DNA of 64,000 nt from Photobacterium aquae (GCF_001029445.1 NZ_LDOT01000002.1:248001-312000); one strand, 5' to 3'; shown: positions 47,141 to 62,518, counted from the first letter of the stretch. A program made the numbers and translations. The notes: generated from the letters alone by a model not told the origin.

Positions 47141-49210
47141 ATGAGCGAAACAAGACATATGGCTGCAAATCCAAGAAAAATTCTGGTGACCTGCGCCCTA
47201 CCGTACGCTAACGGTTCGATCCACCTTGGACACATGCTTGAGCATATCCAAGCGGATATCTGGGTGCGCTATCAGCGCCTTCGCGGCAACGAAGTTCATT
47301 TCATCTGTGCAGACGATGCACACGGCACTCCAATCATGCTTAAGGCCCAGCAGATGGGTATGGAACCTGAGCAGATGATTGCGGAAGTGAGCAAAGAGCA
47401 CCAAGCTGACTTTGCTGGCTTCGATATTAGTTTCGACAACTACCACAGCACACATTCCGACGAGAACCGTGAGCTGGCTTCTTTTGTCTACAACCAGCTA
47501 AAAGAAAAAGGCTTCATTACCAGCCGCACCATTTCTCAGCTGTTTGACCCAGAAAAAGAAATGTTCCTGCCTGACCGTTTCGTAAAAGGCACCTGCCCGA
47601 AATGTAAAGCGGAAGACCAGTACGGCGACAACTGCGACAACTGTGGCGAAACCTACAGCCCAACGGATCTAATCAACCCGAAATCTGCCGTATCTGGTGC
47701 GACGCCGGTGATGAAGGATTCCGAGCACTTCTTCTTCGACCTGCCTCAGTTCGAAACCATGCTGAAAGAGTGGACCACATCAGGTGCCCTTCAGGATGAG
47801 ACCGCCAACAAGATGCAAGAGTGGTTCGAGTCTGGCCTACAACAGTGGGACATCTCTCGTGACGCACCTTACTTCGGCTTCGAGATCCCAGGCGAGACCA
47901 ACAAGTACTTCTACGTTTGGCTAGATGCCCCTATTGGCTACATGGGTTCATTCAAGAACCTGTGCGACAAGCGCGATGACCTGAACTTCGACGAGTTCTG
48001 GAACAAAGACAGCCAAACTGAACTTTACCACTTCATCGGTAAAGACATTGTTTACTTCCACAGCCTATTCTGGCCAGCAATGCTGGATGGCGCAGGCCTA
48101 CGCAAGCCAAGCAACGTATTCGTACATGGCTACGTAACCGTAAACGGCGCGAAAATGTCCAAGTCAAAAGGTACGTTCGTGAAAGCCGGTACTTACCTGC
48201 AGCACTTGGATCCAGAATGCCTGCGTTACTACTACGCAGCCAAGCTGAACAACCGTATCGACGACCTTGACCTGAACTTGGAAGACTTCACCCAGCGCGT
48301 AAACAGCGACGTGGTGAACAAGATCGTTAACTTGGCATCTCGCAACGCCGGCTTTATCGCCAAGCGTTTTGACGGCATGCTATCCGAGCGCTGTGCAGAG
48401 CCTGAGCTATACGCAGAGTTCGTTGCCGCTGCAGATCGTATTGCCCAGCTTTACGAAAACCGCGAGTTCGGCCGTGCTATCCGTGAAATTACGGCTCTGG
48501 CTGACAAAGCCAACCAGTACGTGGACGAGAAAGCACCGTGGGTTGTGGCGAAAGAAGAAGGCAAAGATCAAGAACTACAGGATATCTGCTCAATGGGCAT
48601 CAACCTGTTCCGCGTTCTGATCACCTACCTCAAGCCGGTTATGCCTCAGCTTACCGAGCGTACTGAAGCATTCCTGAACGAAACCCTGACTTGGGAAGGT
48701 ATCGCACAGCCGCTAACTGGCCACGAAGTGACTAAGTTCAAGGCGCTGTTCAACCGTATCGATCCAAAGCACGTAGAAGCCATGATTGAAACATCTAAAG
48801 AAGACGCTGCAGCTGAAATGGCAGCAAAAGAGAAGGCTGAAGCGGCGAAGACCGAAACTGAGCTAAGCAAAGAGCCAATCGAAGCAGAGATCGAATTTGA
48901 CGATTTTGCCAAGGTTGATCTGCGTATCGCCAAGATCGTGTCATGCGAATCTGTGCCAAAAGCTGACAAACTGCTGAAATTCCAGCTGGATATCGGTGGC
49001 GAGATGCGTCAGGTATTCTCAGGTATCAAAGCGGCATACACCCCAGAAGAGCTTGTAGGCAAACTGACGGTTGTTGTTGCTAACCTAAAACCACGCAAGA
49101 TGAAGTTCGGCATGTCTGAAGGCATGATCCTAGCCGCTGGCCCTGGTGGCAAAGATCTGTGGATCCTTGAGCCACACGAAGGTGCACAGCCAGGTATGCG
49201 TGTAATGTAA
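47141..49210 (+). CDS. metG: Methionyl-tRNA synthetase
   Basis: This 689-residue class I synthetase has the HIGH-type motif HLGH near 29-32 and the zinc module [18 protein letters not shown] near 151-168. The signature loop KMSKSKGTF lies near 338-346. The C-terminal tRNA-binding dimerisation domain ([18 protein letters not shown] onward, about 585-689) is present, so this is the long dimeric form. A second ATG at 47159 is also close to the usual N-terminus; neither has a clear ribosome site. Confidence 0.97.
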   Translation: MSETRHMAANPRKILVTCALPYANGSIHLGHMLEHIQADIWVRYQRLRGNEVHFICADDAHGTPIMLKAQQMGMEPEQMIAEVSKEHQADFAGFDISFDNYHSTHSDENRELASFVYNQLKEKGFITSRTISQLFDPEKEMFLPDRFVKGTCPKCKAEDQYGDNCDNCGETYSPTDLINPKSAVSGATPVMKDSEHFFFDLPQFETMLKEWTTSGALQDETANKMQEWFESGLQQWDISRDAPYFGFEIPGETNKYFYVWLDAPIGYMGSFKNLCDKRDDLNFDEFWNKDSQTELYHFIGKDIVYFHSLFWPAMLDGAGLRKPSNVFVHGYVTVNGAKMSKSKGTFVKAGTYLQHLDPECLRYYYAAKLNNRIDDLDLNLEDFTQRVNSDVVNKIVNLASRNAGFIAKRFDGMLSERCAEPELYAEFVAAADRIAQLYENREFGRAIREITALADKANQYVDEKAPWVVAKEEGKDQELQDICSMGINLFRVLITYLKPVMPQLTERTEAFLNETLTWEGIAQPLTGHEVTKFKALFNRIDPKHVEAMIETSKEDAAAEMAAKEKAEAAKTETELSKEPIEAEIEFDDFAKVDLRIAKIVSCESVPKADKLLKFQLDIGGEMRQVFSGIKAAYTPEELVGKLTVVVANLKPRKMKFGMSEGMILAAGPGGKDLWILEPHEGAQPGMRVM

Positions 49211-49229
49211 GTCCTCTTACAACGACACT

Positions 49230-49260
49230 TCAAAAGGAGCCTCACGGCTCCTTTTTTATT
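49230..49260 (+). terminator. Intrinsic terminator after metG
   Basis: AAAAGGAGCC-TCAC-GGCTCCTTTTTT, about 22 bp after the metG stop. Confidence 0.92.
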
Positions 49261-49751
49261 GCCGCCACATTCTATCCCTTCCTATTATTTCCAATCACAC
49301 CAGTGAGTTATTCATCATTTATTCAACAATATGAATTATGGGGAAACCATAGAATACGAACCAAAACACCCTCCAAGCAAAAAGAATCAACAAAATCATT
49401 ACACGCAATATCACACATCCCTGCCTCCCATCGAATATGCCAACTTTCAATATGTTAACAAGCATTATTCTCTTTATTTGATAACTGCCATTTTTAATAG
49501 GAAAAAGCCGATATATCACTACATGCGCAATTCAACCAGTATAAAAAACACTCACAAACACAGCAATTGGTTAATGAAAGGTTAATTTTATTGTTTTCAG
49601 AATATCATTCCGCTTAAAAAAACGTGATCTGAAACATAACTTTGACCATCGAACACTATTTTACTTCGCATTAACACCAAAGAGACTGATAACCTGCTCC
49701 GCACTCGGACAATGAATATCCGAGTGAATAATTATATGGAGTGTTTTATTC
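49261..49751 (+). promoter_or_regulatory. Promoter/leader region of the DAACS symporter gene
   Basis: A 490-bp A/T-rich gap with no convincing ORF. A perfect hairpin (CACTCGGA / TCCGAGTG, 9-base loop, 49702-49726) sits 25 bp before the ATG. A CRP-like half site (CGTGATCTG near 49622) is present but weak. Confidence 0.45.
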
Positions 49752-51062
49752 ATGCAAGCACAGCAGAAGAAAATGTCGCTCACCGGCCGAGTTATTCTCG
49801 GAATGGTACTCGGCATCCTAACAGGGTTTATTATTCGCTCTCTTTTTGCGGAATCCTCTTTTGTCCACGAATACATCGTCAACGGCCTGTTTGAAGTTGG
49901 CGGGAAAATCTTTATTGCCAGCCTGAAAATGCTGGTTGTCCCTCTCGTATTCGTCTCACTGGTGTGTGGTACCAGTACCCTAAAAGACATCAGTACACTT
50001 GGACGCCTAGGTGGTAAAACCCTAGCCTTCTACCTGACCACCACGGCCATCGCCATTACCCTAGCGCTGAGCATGGGTAACCTGTTCAAGCCCGGTGCTG
50101 GGGCCGACCTGTCCGCAGCGACAACCTTTGCAGCCAAAGAAGCACCATCGCTAGGTCAGGTTATCATCGACATGTTCCCGACCAACCCGATCAGCTCAAT
50201 GGCCAACGGCAATACCCTTCAGATCATCGTGTTTGCGATTTTGTTCGGCATCGCTATCAGCGCCGCAGGCAAACCCGGCGAGCGCATCGCCGCTGTTTTT
50301 GCTGATCTCAATGACGTGATAATGAAATTAGTTGCGCTGCTCATGAACATTGCCCCTTACGGCGTGTTCTTCCTAATGGCGAAACTATTTACCGGGCTGG
50401 GGTTGGATGCCATTTTCAATCTATTGGGCTATTTCCTTGTCCTTAGTGCCGCACTATTGCTCCACGGCCTTGTCGTCTACGGTGCCATGTTCAAGCTATT
50501 TACCGGACTGAGCGTCAAAACCTTCTTCCGTAAAATGGAAGACGCGGTAATGTTCGCCTTCTCGACCGCATCATCCAACGCAACGATCCCAGTGACTATG
50601 GAAACGGCCACAAAACGCCTTGGGTCAAACAACCGCATCGCATCATTCACAATCCCTCTGGGAGCCACCATTAATATGGACGGAACGGCGATCATGCAAG
50701 GCGTAGCGACAGCTTTCATCGCCCAAGCCTTCAATATCGACCTGACTATGGGGGACTACCTGACGGTGATCCTGACCGCAACCCTGGCTTCTATCGGCAC
50801 TGCAGGTGTACCGGGCGTCGGACTTATCATGCTGGCAATGGTACTGAACCAAGTTGGCCTGCCGGTTGAGGGGATCGCACTGATTATGGGCGTCGACCGC
50901 CTGCTGGACATGATCCGCACCGCCGTGAATATCACCGGTGACAGTTGCGTAACCTGTATTGTCGCCAAATCCGAAGGGGAGCTGGACGTGAACCGCTTCA
51001 ATGACCCACATGCTGGCGAAAAAGACGAGGAAGTACACCTACACCCAGCCACCAACCACTAA
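49752..51062 (+). CDS. DAACS-family sodium:dicarboxylate/amino-acid symporter
   Basis: This 436-residue carrier of the glutamate/aspartate/C4-dicarboxylate:cation family (GltP/DctA type) has eight hydrophobic segments and the two re-entrant hairpins. FSTASSNATIPVTM near 275-288 corresponds to the serine-rich HP1 tip and IPLGATINMDGTAIMQ near 305-320 to the NMDGT cation site. GVPGVGLIMLAM in HP2 and IRTAVNITGDSCVTCIVAK are also present. The substrate (glutamate, aspartate, serine or dicarboxylates) is not decided. GGAGTG lies ten bases before the ATG. Confidence 0.94.
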   Translation: MQAQQKKMSLTGRVILGMVLGILTGFIIRSLFAESSFVHEYIVNGLFEVGGKIFIASLKMLVVPLVFVSLVCGTSTLKDISTLGRLGGKTLAFYLTTTAIAITLALSMGNLFKPGAGADLSAATTFAAKEAPSLGQVIIDMFPTNPISSMANGNTLQIIVFAILFGIAISAAGKPGERIAAVFADLNDVIMKLVALLMNIAPYGVFFLMAKLFTGLGLDAIFNLLGYFLVLSAALLLHGLVVYGAMFKLFTGLSVKTFFRKMEDAVMFAFSTASSNATIPVTMETATKRLGSNNRIASFTIPLGATINMDGTAIMQGVATAFIAQAFNIDLTMGDYLTVILTATLASIGTAGVPGVGLIMLAMVLNQVGLPVEGIALIMGVDRLLDMIRTAVNITGDSCVTCIVAKSEGELDVNRFNDPHAGEKDEEVHLHPATNH

Positions 51063-51077
51063 CCCCGGCGTCTCAAA

Positions 51078-51110
51078 AACAAAAAGCTCCCACTGGGAGC
51101 TTTTTGTCTA
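51078..51110 (+). terminator. Terminator after the DAACS gene
   Basis: AAAAAGCTCCCA-CT-GGGAGCTTTTT, about 18 bp after the stop. Confidence 0.9.
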
Positions 51111-51347
51111 TCTACTCTCTACCCTCTCCCTCAGAGCTGCTCCTGCACATTAATGGCGCATTCATGCACCATAAACAGGCACACCCTATTAGCTACTTCT
51201 TGGGCATAGATGTAATACATTGGTAATTAATAACTTTTAAACCTAAATATATAACCAACAAAACGGCCTGACACTTGCAGATTAAACCTATACCCAAACA
51301 TCCTACATTCACTTGGGTAGGAATGTTCTATGACTGGAGGGATTCCT

Positions 51348-52226
51348 ATGACCGCATCGGTTACGCTTATCGTCCTTTCGCTAGTGGCACTGGCTACTTA
51401 CTTGCACTATCGCCACCAACAACGTCTCACTCTAAATAACCGGTTCACTATCATTATCGGCTTACGGCAGCTTATTTTTTTACTGCGCTTTCACCGCCGA
51501 CATACTCACGAACTCCTACTAAACGGGAATAAAACGGCTAATCACAATGACACCTCAACGCCTCTGACCGAATCGATAGCCATCGAAGCTCTCGGACACA
51601 GCTTGCTCAATCAAGCAGAAACCTGTAACAAGCCAATGTATCGCATCACTCTCAAGCAATTTAAAACCTTAACCAAAGAATGGCAGCGCTACTCATTACA
51701 GCGAAATCAAGCTGCGCATGGTAAAGCTATTCGCCATGTGATGTACCTCATTGACGATACCTTGACCCAGTGCCTGCTCAGCAACGACAACAACCAGCTC
51801 TTCCAACGCTATCAATCAATATGGCCAGTTACCCTCAATGCCCTCGATAGCCTTAGCCGCTTTAGATTTGCTATCCAGCAGTTCAGCCACAAAAGTCCAG
51901 CTATGCAGCGTGAGCTGACGCACCAGATGGATATTTTGAAACGACGGATGAATCATCTGGCGATAACGGCAGAGCACCATGAAGCAGTGCCTCTTCTCGA
52001 TACTTTGTTTGATCAGGTCAGCCACATTGAGAATTCAAACAACAACGACCAACAAACGCAGTCAATGCTTTACCATTTCTCGCTAGAGGTCTCGGATACT
52101 CTGTTCATGCTGTTTGATGAAATACTCCAACAACTCGGCGATGAACTTGCGATCAAACTGCCCGAAATGAAGCACAAACACTGCGCAACCATCGTCCCTA
52201 TTCAGCAAATGCGTTCGGGGCATTAA
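51348..52226 (+). CDS. Unrecognised membrane-anchored helical protein
   Basis: I do not recognise this 292-residue protein. It has one N-terminal membrane segment (SVTLIVLSLVALATYL, about 4-19) followed by an all-helical, basic then acidic cytoplasmic or periplasmic region rich in His and Gln. The stretch LRQLIFLLRFHRRHTHELLL (about 39-58) has the look of a nitrate-sensing (NIT-like) helix, but that is only a resemblance. The start at 51348 has GGAGGG upstream; a 6-codon-longer frame lacks one. Apparently a single gene, 286 bp after the symporter. Confidence 0.72.
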   Translation: MTASVTLIVLSLVALATYLHYRHQQRLTLNNRFTIIIGLRQLIFLLRFHRRHTHELLLNGNKTANHNDTSTPLTESIAIEALGHSLLNQAETCNKPMYRITLKQFKTLTKEWQRYSLQRNQAAHGKAIRHVMYLIDDTLTQCLLSNDNNQLFQRYQSIWPVTLNALDSLSRFRFAIQQFSHKSPAMQRELTHQMDILKRRMNHLAITAEHHEAVPLLDTLFDQVSHIENSNNNDQQTQSMLYHFSLEVSDTLFMLFDEILQQLGDELAIKLPEMKHKHCATIVPIQQMRSGH

Positions 52227-52356
52227 TTGATCCAAGACAAAACACATGCAATCACAAGCGATTGCTCTCTCAAAGTTGCATAATGTTTTTAAGTGATTGA
52301 TATTTTAGACGCTTATTAAAAGTGAACACTTTCGTTCACTTTGATAAGGGATTCTC

Positions 52357-53523
52357 ATGAAACACTTCAAAGCATGCGGCCTACTGCTCGCAATCTGTCT
52401 AGGGCTTATTGGTTGCCAAGAGCAACATAGCCAATCAGACACCACAACGAAAAACGATACTGGCTCACTGAATATCGAAGCGCAAAACCAGCGTCAGATT
52501 GCCCAGCAACTGGGGGCAAACTATGCGCAGATCTCAAGCCAATTACAACACCAGATCAACGTTGAAAATACCCATGTGCCATTAACGATGCTCGTCGATA
52601 CAATTGATATCCCAGAGCTCACAACCCAAGTGGCCAACACTGAAAAAATGATCATTGCCAAGCATGGTCTGTCTGTACAACCAGAGAAACTACTCACGGT
52701 TTCTCTTGCTAACCCTGCCATGTTGCCGGGTGTCGAAGCAGGCCAGCAGCCCCTGTTTACCTATCAGCAAGACAACGTAAAAGCCGGCGATAGCATCGAT
52801 CTCTTTGATAGCCACGGTGAGTTAGTCATCGGATCAGCCGATATCATGCCTGATCAGCCCGTATTTATCGTCGGGGTCGATGAGCAAAAAGCAATGCGGG
52901 CAGGTCTTGCCACCATGCAATCAATCTTCAACAACCAAGATATGGTGACTACTGGCTTCCAGCCTAAACTGGCCAGTGCACCCAAAGCTAGCGAAGATTT
53001 CCTTTCAACGACGGTTCTGAAGAAATTCAGCGTACAAGATGACCAAGAACCTTGGATCTCAGGCAAAGCCGAGATGTATGCCTTTGTGAGCGGGGTCAAC
53101 CCAAGCCGCGACGAGCCGACCATCGATGTCGTTGAAATGCCTTACGCGCACTACCAGGAACAAGTCTACTACCCGAACCAAATCATGATTTACTGGCCGC
53201 GCTACCGCTGGGGAGCCGCAAATATCATCATTATGGAGCATGATAGCAACACCAACTACCGTGAGCTGGCAGAAAGCATTATCAAGGCAGCAACAGGCCT
53301 TATCACCAGCCAAATTGACGGTGGCGCAGCGAGCCTGCCAATCGTTAACCAACTGGTTGATGCGATTCTAAAAGCTATTCCGGATGAAGCCTTCACCAAC
53401 AACGATGACATCGTCGACTTTTACTACACCATCATGCAAAACGATGAATTGATTGACCAACCGGGTGCTTCAAACAACGCGACCGCAACATTCGCACCGT
53501 TGGAAATTCCAATGACCCAATAG
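52357..53523 (+). CDS. Predicted lipoprotein, DUF3103-like
   Basis: This 388-residue secreted protein has a lipobox LIGC near residue 20 (LLLAICLGLIGCQEQ) followed by Q, so outer-membrane sorting is likely. A Gln/Asn-rich N-terminal linker precedes a folded region with VNPSRDEPTIDVVEMPYAHY and PNQIMIYWPRYRWGAANIIIMEHD, then an acidic tail. The pattern fits the DUF3103 family known mainly from Vibrionaceae, but I cannot confirm it here. Function unknown. A TAAGGGATT ribosome site precedes the ATG. Confidence 0.7.
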   Translation: MKHFKACGLLLAICLGLIGCQEQHSQSDTTTKNDTGSLNIEAQNQRQIAQQLGANYAQISSQLQHQINVENTHVPLTMLVDTIDIPELTTQVANTEKMIIAKHGLSVQPEKLLTVSLANPAMLPGVEAGQQPLFTYQQDNVKAGDSIDLFDSHGELVIGSADIMPDQPVFIVGVDEQKAMRAGLATMQSIFNNQDMVTTGFQPKLASAPKASEDFLSTTVLKKFSVQDDQEPWISGKAEMYAFVSGVNPSRDEPTIDVVEMPYAHYQEQVYYPNQIMIYWPRYRWGAANIIIMEHDSNTNYRELAESIIKAATGLITSQIDGGAASLPIVNQLVDAILKAIPDEAFTNNDDIVDFYYTIMQNDELIDQPGASNNATATFAPLEIPMTQ

Positions 53524-53536
53524 CACAAACCCTTAC

Positions 53537-53574
53537 ATAAAAAAGGCCACCCTTCGGGGTGGCCAGCAGAGAGT
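53537..53574 (-). terminator. Terminator between lipoprotein and YjiH-type genes
   Basis: GGCCACCC-TTCG-GGGTGGCC. On the minus strand it carries T6, so it mainly ends the YjiH-type gene; on the plus strand no T-tract follows. Confidence 0.85.
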
Positions 53575-53588
53575 GAGATAGATAATTA

Positions 53589-54962
53589 TTAGAATATGAG
53601 ATGTGCTACCATGACGATAATCGGCAAGGTAATCAAAGTCCTTAGCAAGAAAATAGCCACCAACTCAAAGAAGTTAACCGGTACTTTACTGCTTAAAATA
53701 ACAGAGCCTGTTTCTGACATGAAAATTAGCTGAGTTACCGATAACGCTGCAACAACAAACTTCGTCATCTCGGTATCGATTGTCGAAGCGGCAATGATTG
53801 ACGGTACATACATATCAGTAAAACCAACTAACATCGTCTGGGCTGCTGCCTGAGCTTCTGCAACATGGAGCAACTCCAATAGCGGTACAAATGGCGCACC
53901 AAGCATCGAGAACAACGGCGTTGTTTCGGCAACAATCAATCCCAAAGTACCAATCGCCATCACTACCGGCAAGACACCGATCACCATATCCAATGCATTA
54001 TGGATACCTTCTTTGGCAACCGCCCCCAAACTGTCGATTTTACTCGCCCGCTTAAGCGCCAGATGCATACCATACTGCATCGATGACTGGCCTTCTGGCA
54101 CCAATTCTTCATCACGGTTTGGCGCCGAACCGTCAATATACAGATCCTTTTTGTAACTCAGTGGTGGCAAGTACTGAATCACCACGGCAGCAGCAACACC
54201 TGACAAACAAACTGACAGATAAAAAGGAACAAAGTAATTCGCCAAACCCACCTGAGTCAGTACCACCAGCGAAAACGAGATCCCGACAGGCGAGAACATA
54301 GTCGCCACAACTGCCGCCTCACGAGCGGTATACTTCTTCTGCTCGTACTGCTTGCTAGTAAGAATCACGCCCACGGTTCCGTCACCCAGCCATGATGAAA
54401 TACAGTCAATGGCAGCACGGCCCGGTAAGCGGAATACCGGCCGCATGAATTTGCTCATCATGGTTCCGAGAAGCTCCAGCAGGCCAAAATTGAGCAGCAA
54501 CGGTAATAGCAAGCCAGCAAAGAAGAAAGTCACAAAGAGCGAAGGCAGCAAATCATTCAGCACCAACCCACCGGTATTGCCATTCCACACCACCTCTGGG
54601 CCCACTTGATATAGAGCCAGCACGGTAAATGCCGCACCAATACCACGGATCGCCAACCATGTCGGAGATAGCACAAACAAACGAACCAGCAATGGTGAGT
54701 TTGTTACAAAGCGCGGCTTAGCAATACTGGCCGCCAACGACAACAGCGACGACGCACAAATCACGACAGCCACTGTCGGTAACAAAGCCTCCCCCATCAG
54801 ACTCTTAAAGCCTTTCGCCATCAGGGCCAAGGGAAACGTAAAGTCGCCATTCACCGTCAACGGGGCAAGAAAAAAGAACAATCCCAACAACGATGGGATC
54901 GCGAACATCAGCATATTCCGGCTGGTTTTATGGTTATCCTGGGCTAGTACTGTATCCGTCAT
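53589..54962 (-). CDS. YjiH-family membrane protein with nucleoside-recognition (Gate) domain
   Basis: This 457-residue inner-membrane protein has about ten hydrophobic segments and matches the YjiH family. Gate-domain features are LPGRAAIDCISSWLGDGTVGVILTSKQYEQKKYTARE-type sequence near 175-215 and FTDMYVPSIIAASTIDTEMTKFVVAALSVTQLIFMSETG near 370-410. The family is thought to transport small solutes, possibly nucleosides or amino-acid derivatives, without firm evidence. It is single-cistron, with a TCGTATACGA palindrome about 90 bp upstream that may be an operator. Confidence 0.87.
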   Translation of the reverse strand: MTDTVLAQDNHKTSRNMLMFAIPSLLGLFFFLAPLTVNGDFTFPLALMAKGFKSLMGEALLPTVAVVICASSLLSLAASIAKPRFVTNSPLLVRLFVLSPTWLAIRGIGAAFTVLALYQVGPEVVWNGNTGGLVLNDLLPSLFVTFFFAGLLLPLLLNFGLLELLGTMMSKFMRPVFRLPGRAAIDCISSWLGDGTVGVILTSKQYEQKKYTAREAAVVATMFSPVGISFSLVVLTQVGLANYFVPFYLSVCLSGVAAAVVIQYLPPLSYKKDLYIDGSAPNRDEELVPEGQSSMQYGMHLALKRASKIDSLGAVAKEGIHNALDMVIGVLPVVMAIGTLGLIVAETTPLFSMLGAPFVPLLELLHVAEAQAAAQTMLVGFTDMYVPSIIAASTIDTEMTKFVVAALSVTQLIFMSETGSVILSSKVPVNFFELVAIFLLRTLITLPIIVMVAHLIF

Positions 54963-55282
54963 CCTACTACTCTCTGAATGATTAAATCCAAACGACTAAA
55001 AAATCGATAAAAGTGCATAATTCCTTAATAAGGCCATTATATCGACAATCGTATACGACGCAACCACGAAAGCAAAAATAATCACAAAAAACGAATATCA
55101 ATTCATAATTTATAATTCTAATCTAATTTATTCATTGAGATAGAAGCACCAGTGACAATAAACATACATTTAGCACACCAGTAAACCATGCCATACTCAT
55201 CCAATCCCCAATGAAAAAAGTACAATTCCAGCACCACCCATCTATGAAAGGCAACGAGAAGGCGATCAGTTTACGGCAGACA
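54963..55282. other. A/T-rich promoter region upstream of the YjiH-type gene
   Basis: About 320 bp without an ORF. Besides the palindrome at 55049-55058 I see long A/T tracts between 55075 and 55140 and nothing else. Confidence 0.45.
55049..55058. promoter_or_regulatory. TCGTATACGA palindrome (candidate GntR-type operator)
   Basis: A perfect 10-bp palindrome with a GTATAC core, as used by several GntR-family regulators, located 87-96 bp before the YjiH-type start. No regulator gene is adjacent. Confidence 0.3.
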
Positions 55283-55312
55283 TAAAAAAACCCGGCCGAG
55301 GCCGGGTTTCAA
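55282..55312 (-). terminator. Intrinsic terminator after serS
   Basis: AACCCGGCC-TC-GGCCGGGTT followed on the minus strand by T7, about 18 bp after the serS stop. Confidence 0.92.
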
Positions 55313-55327
55313 AACAAATAGCGGTGA

Positions 55328-56674
<1,347 letters not shown>

Positions 56675-56761
56675 TTAGCCAACTTGCTGGCTAAATAATT
56701 TTAATTCAGAAAGCGTTAGGCAACCTAACGCCGATTGCTCAACAATACCCAAAAAGCCCTA

Positions 56762-58108
56762 TTATTGATAGCGTTTTGACGCGCTTTTTGCATCTAAAGA
56801 AGCAAGATACTCTAACTTTTCTGCAATTTTTGTTTCCAAGCCCCGGTTTGTTGGGTTGTAGTAACGCGTACCGGCCAATTCCGGCGGGAAATAGCATTCC
56901 CCGGCAGCATAGGCCCCAGGCTCATCATGGGCATAGCGGTACTCCTGCCCGTACCCCAACTCTTTCATCAGCTTGGTCGGGGCATTGCGCAGGTGAGGCG
57001 GCACTTCGTAATCCGGATAGTTGGCCGCATCGAGCTTGGCCTGTTTGAACGCGGTATAAACCGCATTGCTTTTCGGGGCGCTGGCCAAATAGACAATCGC
57101 CTGAGCAATGGCCCGCTCGCCTTCGTAAGCGCCGACCCGGGTGTAGCAATCCCATGCCGATACGGCAACCTGCATCGCCCTCGGATCGGCATTGCCGATA
57201 TCCTCAGAGGCAATGGCCAGCAACCGGCGCGCGACATATAGCGGGTCACAGCCGGCATGCAGCATTCGGGCAAACCAATACAGCGCGCCATCCGGGCTCG
57301 AACCGCGAATCGACTTATGAACCGCCGATATCATGTCATACCAGAGATCACCCTTGTTATCGAAACGGGCAATCTTCTCGCCGGCTACCTCAGCCAGCAA
57401 GGCAAGATCAATACGCTTGTAACCCTGCCCGTCCTCGTCGGCCATATCGATCAACTGCTCGAGGTAATTGAGCGACATCCGGGCATCACCGCCAACCAGT
57501 TCGGCCAAACGCGCCTTGACATCATCAACAAAGACCAGCTTTTCAGCGTCAACGCCACGCTCTTTGTCCGTCAGCGCCTGCTCGATCACCGCCAGAATAT
57601 CAGTGGTGTCTAACGATTTAAGCTTGTAGACCCGCGCCCGGGATAACAGTGCGTTGTTGAGCTCAAACGATGGGTTCTCGGTCGTCGCACCGATAAAGGT
57701 CACAGTGCCATCTTCGATATGCGGCAAAAATGCATCCTGCTGGCTCTTGTTGAAACGGTGGACCTCATCGACAAACAGAATTGTCCGTCGCCCGGCCATC
57801 TTGTTCTCACGTGCCTTGTCGATCGCCAACCGGATATCCTTGACCCCCGAAGTCACCGCGGAAACCCGCTCAACCTCGGCATTGGCGTAATAAGCTGCCA
57901 CTTCGGCCAAGGTGGTTTTGCCTGTCCCCGGCGGCCCCCACAGGATCATCGAATGCAAATGCCCGGCCTCAAGCGCTCGACGCAGCGGCTTGCCCTCGCC
58001 GAGGATATGGGTCTGGCCAATATATTCCGCCACCGTACGCGGCCGCATACGGGCAGCCAGCGGACGGAAATCAGATGAAAAATCCAGGCTGAAGTTATTC
58101 AAACTCAC
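56762..58108 (-). CDS. rarA: Replication-associated recombination protein A
   Basis: This 448-residue AAA+ ATPase of the RarA/MgsA/WRNIP1 family acts at stalled replication forks. The N-terminal region is [18 protein letters not shown]. Walker A is [12 protein letters not shown] (about 58-69), Walker [17 protein letters not shown] near 109-124, sensor 1 GATTENPSF and the tetramerisation/C-terminal MgsA domain follow. In the conserved ftsK-lolA-rarA-serS order. Confidence 0.97.
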   Translation of the reverse strand: MSLNNFSLDFSSDFRPLAARMRPRTVAEYIGQTHILGEGKPLRRALEAGHLHSMILWGPPGTGKTTLAEVAAYYANAEVERVSAVTSGVKDIRLAIDKARENKMAGRRTILFVDEVHRFNKSQQDAFLPHIEDGTVTFIGATTENPSFELNNALLSRARVYKLKSLDTTDILAVIEQALTDKERGVDAEKLVFVDDVKARLAELVGGDARMSLNYLEQLIDMADEDGQGYKRIDLALLAEVAGEKIARFDNKGDLWYDMISAVHKSIRGSSPDGALYWFARMLHAGCDPLYVARRLLAIASEDIGNADPRAMQVAVSAWDCYTRVGAYEGERAIAQAIVYLASAPKSNAVYTAFKQAKLDAANYPDYEVPPHLRNAPTKLMKELGYGQEYRYAHDEPGAYAAGECYFPPELAGTRYYNPTNRGLETKIAEKLEYLASLDAKSASKRYQ

Positions 58109-58178
58109 CGCTCCTTAAACAAAAATAGGTGGTACTCGCGTACCACCTAAAAAATACATCTCGCTGGGTGTTCCCGGC

Positions 58179-58796
58179 TTAGTTGCGCTGATCATCCAAC
58201 TCCACGCCTTTAGGCGGGGTGAAAGTGAACGCACTGGCTGCCGGTGCCTTGCGGGCAAACGAAGAAAAACGGAAATTGCTACGCTGGCCGTCCTGCTCAA
58301 CAACTGAGAAACTACGCACCTCGCCGCCCTTGTCTACCGTAACCACAAACTTACCGGCCGACGACGTCCCCGCCTTCGGGGTCAGGGTAAAGGTATCTGC
58401 CGTCTGGGATACATTGTAGTTCTGCCAATCACTTGGGCTATTGCGGGTCAGCAGTACGAACGGCGTCTGATCGGTCGCATCATTGAGCCACATCGCCGTT
58501 ACCTGCTCGATAAACGGGCTGTAGTACCACAATGTCCGGCCATCTGAAATCAGCACGTTTTCATCCGGGGTCTTGGTATTCCAACGGAACAAGTTAGGGC
58601 GCTTAATCGCCACATCGCCATCGCCCTCAACCAGTACATCGCCATCAGGGCTGATCACCGTTTGCTTGAAATCCGCAGTAAACGCATTCACTTTGCCTAA
58701 TCGGGCGCTGAGTTCCTGCTGGGGGTTAGCCAAAGCCTGCCCCGCCCACAACAACGGAGCGGCAACCAATACACCCAGAAGCATCTTCTTCATCAT
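58179..58796 (-). CDS. lolA: Outer-membrane lipoprotein carrier protein LolA
   Basis: This 205-residue periplasmic chaperone shuttles lipoproteins from LolCDE to LolB. The Sec signal peptide ends in GQALANPQ (about 21-22). The mature chain carries LGKVNAFTADFKQTV, FRWNTKTPDENVLISDGRTLWYY-type strands and the FTPPKGVELDDQ end, typical of LolA. In-frame ATGs at 58796 and 58793 cannot be separated; the longer frame to 58817 would prepend eight basic and acidic residues. Confidence 0.95.
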   Translation of the reverse strand: MMKKMLLGVLVAAPLLWAGQALANPQQELSARLGKVNAFTADFKQTVISPDGDVLVEGDGDVAIKRPNLFRWNTKTPDENVLISDGRTLWYYSPFIEQVTAMWLNDATDQTPFVLLTRNSPSDWQNYNVSQTADTFTLTPKAGTSSAGKFVVTVDKGGEVRSFSVVEQDGQRSNFRFSSFARKAPAASAFTFTPPKGVELDDQRN

Positions 58797-58892
58797 TCTC
58801 TCAAACCTTTTGCTCACGGCCTGCCCTAGAGCGTAGCAGGCCTATTGATTCCTATCTGTCTCGGAACAGCGTCCGAATCGTATAATCTTTGA

Positions 58893-62294
<3,402 letters not shown>

Positions 62295-62518
62295 AAAAAC
62301 ACTCCGATGTAACCAACTAGCCAGCGTCTGGGCCGTATTTTTGTATTATGGGTGCCAATGGCCCGTCAGACGCATTAAAAACGAATGCCTTATCTTATAC
62401 TAAATGCGACCTATTTTTGCTATTTTGGCTCGGTGTAAGCGTAAAGAGTTGGTGAAATTTTTAATGGATGTGCTGAAAATCTCCCCCCCCGCCTGAAAAA
62501 CTGCCGCCAAGCCCAAAA

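Noticed and set aside
49331..49585. 84-codon ORF in the metG-symporter gap
   Set aside because: A/T-rich chance frame with low-complexity composition and no ribosome site.
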